The position numbers and the translations under genes were made by a program. The notes below the pieces were generated by a model. That model was not told where the DNA came from, did no database searches, and worked only from the letters and a program-made list of their open reading frames with translations. A stretch of DNA of 20,852 nucleotides from Scalindua sp964437425 (GTDB lineage Bacteria > Planctomycetota > Brocadiia > Brocadiales > Scalinduaceae), in assembly GCA_964437425.1 (NCBI GenBank), contig CAYTGO010000056.1, forward strand, positions 1-20,852. Direction: 5' to 3'. Shown here one piece after another: positions 16,470 to 20,852 of this stretch (its first letter is position 1; every line of letters starts with the position of its first letter).

Positions 16470-17524
16470 TGAAAAATGAATATGACGTTGTAATAGCCGG
16501 CTCTGGCCCCTCAGGCGCAGCGGCCGCAAAGGGCCTGGTAAATGAAGGGCTGAGTGTCCTGGTACTGGAGAAAAAGAGACTCCCCAGGTACAAGATATGC
16601 TCCGGCATTATCTTCAAAAAATCTCTGGATATTACCGTAAAATATTTTGGAGAAATCCCAAAGTCAGCATACGTTACTCCTGAACTTTTAAAGGGGGTAA
16701 GGTTCTGGTCTGATAGCGATAACTACAAAGATTATCCTTTCATTAAAGATGGCCACGGAGTACCAAACATATGGCGTTCTGAGTATGACTACTGGCTTGT
16801 CAAGAAATCCGGAGCAGAGATTAAAGATTGCCACCTCCTGACAGACTTCAGTGAGAGTGGTGATTATATCCTCCTGAAGGTTCACGATAATTTAAATGAT
16901 GAAGTGATAGATATCAAGTGTAAGTACCTGATAAGCGCGGAAGGCGGCAAGTCGGTAATCAGAGCAAAGCTTGATCCTGAATTTGAAAAGAGTCTGAAAT
17001 GGTTTACCGCATATCAGAATTACTATGAGGGAAGTTCAAACCTGGATCCTGAGTATTATCATGGTTTTCTGGAACCACAATACGGAGAAGTTTACGCATG
17101 GTTCAGTGTTAAGGATGGTTTGCAAGTCTTCGGTACTGCGGCTGCGAAGGGAAAGAAGATAAAACCTTATCTCCTGAAATACACAGAGTTACTGGAGAAC
17201 AAGTTTAATCTTAAGCATGGAAAGATGGTCAGGAAATCTGGATGTATTGGAAATAACATGTGCCCTGAAGGAAAGTTCTACCTCGGCAAAAATAACGTTC
17301 TGCTTGTAGGTGAAGCGGCTGGATTTCTTAACGCTTTTGGTGAGGGGATTTCATGCGCATTGACTTCTGGCCTGTTTGCTGCTGAAGCAATAAGAGAGGA
17401 TATTAAATCAAACGGTAACGCTCTTGAACTTTATACGGATTTAACAAAACGAGAGCGGAGACAGACAACAGTATCATGGCGACTAGGCGCAAAGCTGGCA
17501 GGCAGAGACTTAATGCCGATCTAG
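16469..17524 (+). CDS. geranylgeranyl-reductase-family FAD-dependent oxidoreductase
   Basis: This 351-residue soluble flavoprotein starts with a Rossmann FAD-binding motif G11-S-G-P-S-G16 and acidic E34. The PRYKICSG segment (39-46) is the family's counterpart of the P-x-x-K-x-C-G-G motif. Near the C-terminus, LLVGEAAGFLNAFGEGIS matches the second FAD contact region, usually GDAAG. Members reduce isoprenoid double bonds (archaeal and plant lipids, chlorophyll, menaquinone side chains), but the substrate of this one cannot be told. Its ATG shares one base with the stop codon of the symporter gene (TGATG), so the two are translationally coupled, an odd pairing. The first 60 residues match the family best; a more general FAD monooxygenase-like role is the alternative. 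Confidence 0.82.
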   Translation: MKNEYDVVIAGSGPSGAAAAKGLVNEGLSVLVLEKKRLPRYKICSGIIFKKSLDITVKYFGEIPKSAYVTPELLKGVRFWSDSDNYKDYPFIKDGHGVPNIWRSEYDYWLVKKSGAEIKDCHLLTDFSESGDYILLKVHDNLNDEVIDIKCKYLISAEGGKSVIRAKLDPEFEKSLKWFTAYQNYYEGSSNLDPEYYHGFLEPQYGEVYAWFSVKDGLQVFGTAAAKGKKIKPYLLKYTELLENKFNLKHGKMVRKSGCIGNNMCPEGKFYLGKNNVLLVGEAAGFLNAFGEGISCALTSGLFAAEAIREDIKSNGNALELYTDLTKRERRQTTVSWRLGAKLAGRDLMPI

Positions 17525-17626
17525 AACCTTAGTGAGAAATTTTTGACCATTTTTGGCGAAATATTTATTAATAGAATTTTTCAGTATGGTTTGACCAGCC
17601 CGACATGTCTTTCTGGCGGGTAAGCA

Positions 17627-18080
17627 CCAAATAATAAAACACAAAAAACAAACAAATTCCAATTACTAAAATCCAAAATATCCAAACAATATGACTTAGA
17701 AGAGCTAACATTCCAGTTTGCTAAAAATGTTTCTCTTTATATTAAGGGGTTCTCTAAGACTATTTCTAACATAGAACATGGAAAGCAAGTAGTAAGGTCA
17801 TCTGGATCTGTTGGTGCCAATTACATTGAAGCGAATGAGGCGTTAAGTAAGAAAGATTTTATTATGAGAATAAAAATATGCCGTAAAGAGTCAAAAGAAT
17901 CTGCTTACTGGTTAAGGCTAATAGTTGAGACAAACGATGAAAAATATACTGAAGGCGGAAGCAAGCTTTTTAAAGAAGCAACTGAGCTAACAAAAATATT
18001 CTCTTCTATCCTTGAAAAGTCAAAGTAGTTTATCATTTCATAAATTGAAATTTGTAATTTGTTTGTATTTTGTTATTTGA
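17627..18080. repeat. inverted-repeat-bracketed cassette carrying the four-helix-bundle gene
   Basis: The AT-rich arm 17627-17666 (CAAATAATAAAACAC...AAACAAATTCCAATTAC) matches the reverse complement of 18047-18080 (CAAATAACAAAATAC...AAACAAATTACAAATTTC) with a few substitutions and one 6-base gap. The arms enclose the four-helix-bundle gene. The layout resembles the intervening sequences that carry this family in 23S rRNA genes, but here it lies between protein genes. Confidence 0.55.
17678..18028 (+). pseudogene. four-helix-bundle protein (TIGR02436, 23S rRNA IVP type) with ATA at the start position
   Basis: The frame encodes 116 residues. After the initiator position it reads SKQYDLEELTFQFAKNVSLY, then VVRSSGSVGANYIEANEALS, then KDFIMRIKICRKESKESAYW: the full family pattern from the usual first residues to a stop. 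No ATG, GTG or TTG occurs in frame between an upstream TAA (17621-17623) and the body of the domain. The codon where relatives have the initiator Met is ATA (17678-17680), a single change from ATG. The body has no frameshift or internal stop, so the loss is recent or ATA is used weakly. Function of free-standing members is unknown; those in 23S rRNA genes lie in excised intervening sequences. It is bracketed by AT-rich inverted repeats, suggesting it arrived as a cassette. Confidence 0.75.
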
Positions 18081-18135
18081 GGATTGTAATTTATTAATCC
18101 CCTGTTTGGTTCTAGCTTGTTCAGGTTGTTTAATA

Positions 18136-18624
18136 ATGGATGCATACCACATAACTATCTTAATCATTTCGTTACTGGTCATGCTTGGAGGGCTTGCCGG
18201 AATTATATTTCCTATTATTCCAAGTACTCCCTTGATATGGGCAGGTGTTTTCATATACGCAGCTTGCGATGGATTTGAAACCATTGGATGGTCTCTTCTC
18301 CTGATCCTGGCCATCTTAACTATTGTTTCTCTTGTCCTTGATTACCTTGGCGGTGTTATCGGGGCAAAAAAATATGGAGCAACAAGATGGGGCTTGATCG
18401 GATCCGTAATCGGCGGTATTGCCGGTTTTTTTATGGGTGGAATTGTCGGACTGGTTTTCGGCCCATTTTTTGGTGCAGTATCATTTGAATTATTTTTTGG
18501 TAAGGATTTAAAAGGCGCGTTTAAATCAGGCGTGGGCACACTGGTCGGTTTTCTTGGCGGCGTAATAATAAAGCTGGTTATAAGTGTTGTCATAATCGGC
18601 ATATTTCTCATAAAGCTGTTTTAG
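18136..18624 (+). CDS. DUF456-family membrane protein
   Basis: This 162-residue hydrophobic protein has about four to five membrane segments and many glycines. The DUF456 layout is visible: GLAGIIFPIIPSTPLIWAG near the start, DYLGGVIGAKKYGATRWG (69-86), and the Gly-rich GLVFGPFFGAVSFELFFG (105-122) that ends in a charged loop. Its function is unknown. I take ATG 18136 as start because a longer frame from TTG 18070 begins inside the AT-rich inverted repeat and its extra residues (FEDCNLLIPCLVLACSG) are not part of the family. bpt starts 12 bp after its stop, so the two are likely co-transcribed. Confidence 0.8.
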   Translation: MDAYHITILIISLLVMLGGLAGIIFPIIPSTPLIWAGVFIYAACDGFETIGWSLLLILAILTIVSLVLDYLGGVIGAKKYGATRWGLIGSVIGGIAGFFMGGIVGLVFGPFFGAVSFELFFGKDLKGAFKSGVGTLVGFLGGVIIKLVISVVIIGIFLIKLF

Positions 18625-18636
18625 ACAAAATAAATT

Positions 18637-19350
18637 ATGATTTTGCATAGAGAACTGGATATAGGAGAGCTTTCTCCCTGTCCTTATCTGCCGGACAGAC
18701 AAAAGCAGATTAGATACTTTCTTGCAAGCGAGTTGAACGAATCAGACATTTCATTCTTGCTTGCAAAAGGATGGAGAAAATTCGGAGTATATTTTTTCCA
18801 ACCTTCCTGTCCCGACTGCCGAGAGTGTGTTCCCCTTCGGGTTATATCTGACGAATTTAAGCCGTCTAAAAGCCAGAGGCGCAATCTGAAAAAGAACAGT
18901 AATATCGATGTAGTTTTCGGCCCGCTTAGATTCAGCGGAAGAGCCTTTGAGATTTACCAGGACCATTCAAAGCAGCGTTTCTCACAGGAATGCGATCTGG
19001 ATGAATTCATCTCAGGCTTCTTCTCTCCCTCCACCCCAAGCCTTCAGTCAGAATACTATCTTAATGGCGAGTTGATTGGCCTGGGATTCCTGGACAAAGG
19101 CGAAGATTGCCTGAGCAGTGTCTACTTTATCTATGACACTAAATTTTCACACCTGGGGCTGGGAACCTTCAGCATTTTGAAGGAGATAGAGTACACACGA
19201 TCACTTGGATTGAAATACTATTGCCTTGGTTATTATGTTAAAGAGTGCCAGAAAATGGCATACAAGAATAACTTCAAACCGAGTGAACACTATAACTGGT
19301 TAGAGGATAAATGGGAAGCTACTTATCAAATTACAACCCAAGAAATCTAA
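18637..19350 (+). CDS. bpt: Bpt/ATE-type aminoacyl-tRNA--protein transferase
   Basis: This 237-residue enzyme is typical in length for bacterial Bpt, which transfers leucine (or, in related ATE enzymes, arginine) from tRNA to N-terminal Asp or Glu, marking proteins for ClpS/ClpAP breakdown. The N-terminal module has C15 in PCPYLPDR and C58-P-D-C61-R-E-C64, the cysteines conserved across ATE/Bpt proteins. The GNAT-like C-terminal half has SVYFIYD, LGLGTFSILKEIEY and LGYYVKECQKMAYK, with NNFKP following. It lies 12 bp after the DUF456 gene with a weak ribosome binding site. Its last 20 bases overlap the end of the convergent nickel-transporter gene, so no terminator separates them. Confidence 0.92.
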   Translation: MILHRELDIGELSPCPYLPDRQKQIRYFLASELNESDISFLLAKGWRKFGVYFFQPSCPDCRECVPLRVISDEFKPSKSQRRNLKKNSNIDVVFGPLRFSGRAFEIYQDHSKQRFSQECDLDEFISGFFSPSTPSLQSEYYLNGELIGLGFLDKGEDCLSSVYFIYDTKFSHLGLGTFSILKEIEYTRSLGLKYYCLGYYVKECQKMAYKNNFKPSEHYNWLEDKWEATYQITTQEI

Positions 19351-20050
19351 TGGTTATTCCGCAGAGGCAAATGGTAGCACCTGCCAGGGCGTGAGTGTAT
19401 CGCTCCAGTCGTCCCATGGGTAGAAGATTTGCTCCCAGAGACAGAAGTATGACAATGCTCAGCATTGTTGCAATCGTCACTACACCAAAAACACTTGTTA
19501 CCAGCACCAGACCAAAAGTACTGCTCTTTGCCGCAGGATAGATCAGCAACGGGATCAAGGGTTCGCAAGGCCCGAATACAAATATGGTAAAGAGTATCCA
19601 GGGAGTGAGGTTCTTTGCCTTTTCTCCCTTGTGGACATGTAATTGTTCTTTAGTATTATGTTTGTGTTTATGTTTGTGAATCGGCATGCTCACATCACCA
19701 TGCGCATGCCAGTGCTTGTGTGCCCGGTTCTTTCGTGCTGTGAATACTCCCCATACAAAATACCCTGCTCCAAACGCTATAAGCAACCATGCCGCAATTC
19801 CACCACGGAATGATTCTATTGCTCCTAACTTGTTTAAAGAGACCCCGAGAGCGATACCTATAATGCCTAAGACAACGGAACTCAGCACATGGCCTATTCC
19901 ACATAAGACAGTTATAAACGTTGTTCTTGCCAGCGACCATTTTCTTGCCCGCGCCATTACAATAAATGGCAGATAGTGGTCAGGCCCGAGCATTGTATGA
20001 ATCAGGCCTATAGATGCGGCCGTAATAGTGATAACAGTTATTTCATTCAA
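19331..20050 (-). CDS. NicO/RcnA-like nickel (cobalt) transporter with His-rich loop
   Basis: This 239-residue protein has about six membrane segments. The first contains H18-x5-D24-H25 (HTMLGPDH), the metal-site spacing of the NicO/RcnA group, not the HX4DH of NiCoT permeases; GIGH at 51-54 is also conserved. The loop 111-140 carries ten histidines (HKHWHAH, HKHKHKH and HVH), a nickel- or cobalt-buffering feature. FGPCEPLIPLL in the second half is typical of the family. Direction (uptake for urease or hydrogenase, or efflux) cannot be read from sequence. The start is TTG at 20050: a stop lies two codons upstream and AAAGGA is well placed, while the nearby ATG is out of frame. NikR is encoded 128 bp upstream on the same strand, strongly supporting nickel as substrate. 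Confidence 0.85.
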   Translation of the reverse strand: MNEITVITITAASIGLIHTMLGPDHYLPFIVMARARKWSLARTTFITVLCGIGHVLSSVVLGIIGIALGVSLNKLGAIESFRGGIAAWLLIAFGAGYFVWGVFTARKNRAHKHWHAHGDVSMPIHKHKHKHNTKEQLHVHKGEKAKNLTPWILFTIFVFGPCEPLIPLLIYPAAKSSTFGLVLVTSVFGVVTIATMLSIVILLSLGANLLPMGRLERYTHALAGATICLCGITIRFLGL

Positions 20051-20169
20051 CTTTTATAATCCTTTCAAAATCAGGGCAATGGAACAATACCTTAATTCAA
20101 TAACATTGATACCGATCAGTATATTCTTGCCGGTAGCATATTTCTAAAATTAGTAGCACACTTATATAC

Positions 20170-20210
20170 AAAAAAAATTCAACGAAAGTCTTTGCCCAGA
20201 GTAGTCGTTG
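20170..20210 (-). terminator. weak terminator candidate after nikR
   Basis: On the minus strand CAACGA (20210-20205) and TCGTTG (20185-20180) can pair around a 19-base loop spanning the nikR stop codon, followed by A-A and eight T residues (20177-20170). The loop is long and the stem only 6 bp, so termination would be partial at best; some read-through into the transporter gene is likely. Confidence 0.3.
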
Positions 20211-20598
20211 TCAGTTTTCCATGCATTACGCCTTTTGTACCGATAAGCCTGTCCGCAATTATCTTTATCTCCCTGGCCTTGCCTTTCACAACCAGAACCT
20301 CCAGACAATTATGGGAATCAAGATGTACGTGCATAGTGGAAATCATGGAAGCGTGGTATTTATGCTGAATGTTTGTCAGGGTATCTGTCAATTCACGCTT
20401 GTGATGATTGTATATAATCGTAATGGTCCCAACCGTTTCTCCAGTGCCAGCCTTCCATTCCTCCTCCACCAGATTGTTTCTTATCAGGTCTCTGATGGCC
20501 TCTGACCTGTTTGCATAACCTTTCTGGTTTATATACTTGTCAAATTGTTTGAGAAGCCTGGAGTCCATTGAAACCCCAAACCTGACTAAATCATCCAT
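20179..20598 (-). CDS. nikR: nickel-responsive transcriptional regulator NikR
   Basis: This 139-residue protein is the expected length. An N-terminal ribbon-helix-helix (about 4-46, VRFGVSMDSRLLKQFDKYI and RSEAIRDLIRN) binds DNA, and a C-terminal ACT-like domain binds nickel and tetramerises. The square-planar ligands are complete: H79, H90, H92 and C98, with exactly the E. coli spacing (11, 2 and 6). With nickel bound it normally represses nickel uptake genes or activates export and storage genes. AGGAAGGG precedes the ATG. The gene's own promoter is overlapped by a 27-bp palindrome, so autoregulation is likely. The downstream nickel transporter is the obvious target. Confidence 0.95.
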   Translation of the reverse strand: MDDLVRFGVSMDSRLLKQFDKYINQKGYANRSEAIRDLIRNNLVEEEWKAGTGETVGTITIIYNHHKRELTDTLTNIQHKYHASMISTMHVHLDSHNCLEVLVVKGKAREIKIIADRLIGTKGVMHGKLTTTTLGKDFR

Positions 20599-20616
20599 AA
20601 TTCAACCCTTCCTATC

Positions 20617-20643
20617 GTGTTACAATTCTATATTTTGTACCAC
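20617..20643. promoter_or_regulatory. candidate NikR operator
   Basis: GTG-T-TACAA (20617-20625), a 9-base centre and TTGTA-C-CAC (20635-20643) form a palindrome with 8 of 9 arm positions matching. It overlaps the -10 element and start site of nikR. The overall span (27 bp) is close to the 28 bp of the E. coli NikR site, though the arm sequence differs. No second copy was found before the transporter gene. Confidence 0.5.
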
Positions 20644-20662
20644 GAATAAACACAAATGTCAA
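20634..20662 (-). promoter_or_regulatory. nikR promoter candidate
   Basis: On the minus strand a perfect TTGACA (20662-20657), a 17-base spacer and TACAAA (20639-20634) precede nikR. The start of transcription would be near 20627, inside the palindrome at 20617-20643. Confidence 0.55.
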
Positions 20663-20688
20663 TGCGTATATACCGTATTATGTCCCTC

Positions 20689-20717
20689 TTGACGAAATAC
20701 TCTATTTCATGTAGTAT
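20689..20717 (+). promoter_or_regulatory. sigma-70 promoter candidate for yajQ
   Basis: TTGACG (20689-20694), a 17-base spacer and TAGTAT (20712-20717) give one mismatch per hexamer. The start site would be near 20724, about 93 bases before the ATG of the last gene. It is divergent from the nikR promoter. Confidence 0.5.
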
Positions 20718-20816
20718 GCGTCATCAAGCTTTCAAATAGAGTTTCATGGATCACCTGAAAGATGAAACGTATTACTAAACCAAAGACCACTTTATACGTT
20801 TTAGGAGATACTAAAT

Positions 20817-20852
20817 ATGGCAGACAAACATTCAATGGACATTGTATGCAAA
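20817..20852 (+). CDS. yajQ: probable YajQ-family protein, 5' end only
   Basis: Only 12 codons lie in the window: MADKHSMDIVCK. AGGAG (20803-20807) precedes the ATG by 9 bases, and a promoter candidate lies upstream. The pattern of a short polar start followed by S-M-D-I-V matches the start of YajQ (S-F-D-I-V-S), a small nucleotide-binding protein reported to bind cyclic di-GMP in some species. With so few residues the assignment is tentative. Confidence 0.45.
   Translation, partial: MADKHSMDIVCK

Noticed and set aside
17599..17620. hairpin CCCGACA ... TGGCGGG after the flavoprotein gene as a terminator
   Set aside because: The stem has a mismatch and no T-run follows.
18070..18135. N-terminal extension of the DUF456 protein from a TTG
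   Set aside because: The extension begins inside the inverted repeat and has no counterpart in the family; the ATG at 18136 gives the normal N-terminus.

Overview
The window reads as a moderately AT-rich chromosomal segment of a Gram-negative-type bacterium. It has a periplasmic binding protein, a dCache/HAMP histidine kinase, sigma-54 activators, MnmA, Bpt and NikR. No rRNA, tRNA, CRISPR array or transposase gene was found. Gene content, base composition, numerous short interspersed repeats and a four-helix-bundle (IVP-like) gene would fit a planctomycete of the anammox type (Brocadiales/Scalindua-like). That placement is inference from gene style and could not be tested here.

Left part (793-9582, all minus strand): a signal-transduction cluster read right to left. 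A secreted SsuA/NMT1-type substrate-binding protein (8446-9582) is followed 8 bp later by a dCache-HAMP histidine kinase (6458-8437), then 2 bp later by a single-domain Rcp1/CheY-like receiver (5994-6455). After a 238-bp repeat-containing gap come a REC-PAS-GAF-PAS-PAS-HisKA-HATPase-REC hybrid kinase (2581-5757) and an NtrC-type sigma-54 activator (793-2508). No ABC permease or ATPase accompanies the binding protein, so it may act as a ligand sensor for the kinase. A second, closely related NtrC-type regulator (10536-12227, minus) stands alone between two inverted copies of a roughly 50-bp palindromic repeat. Both regulators carry the same unusual Cys/His motif in their PAS domain.

Middle part (12559-17524, plus strand): a consensus sigma-70 promoter precedes a site-2-protease-family M50 membrane protease. 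After it come mnmA (tRNA 2-thiouridylase), an AGCS-type sodium:amino-acid symporter with a soluble insertion of about 125 residues, and a geranylgeranyl-reductase-family flavoprotein overlapping the symporter stop codon by one base.

Right part (17525-20852): a four-helix-bundle protein gene (TIGR02436/IVP type) lies between imperfect inverted repeats and has ATA where its start codon should be. It is followed by a DUF456 membrane protein and bpt (plus). Convergent to these, on the minus strand, are nikR and a His-rich NicO/RcnA-like nickel transporter; nikR has a promoter overlapped by a palindrome that is a good candidate operator. The window ends in the first codons of a probable yajQ on the plus strand.

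The most interesting points are the shared C-x-G-x-C...C-x-H PAS motif of the two regulators, the inserted domain in the symporter, the repeat-bracketed orphan regulator, the IVP-like element with its missing start codon, and the nikR promoter-operator.
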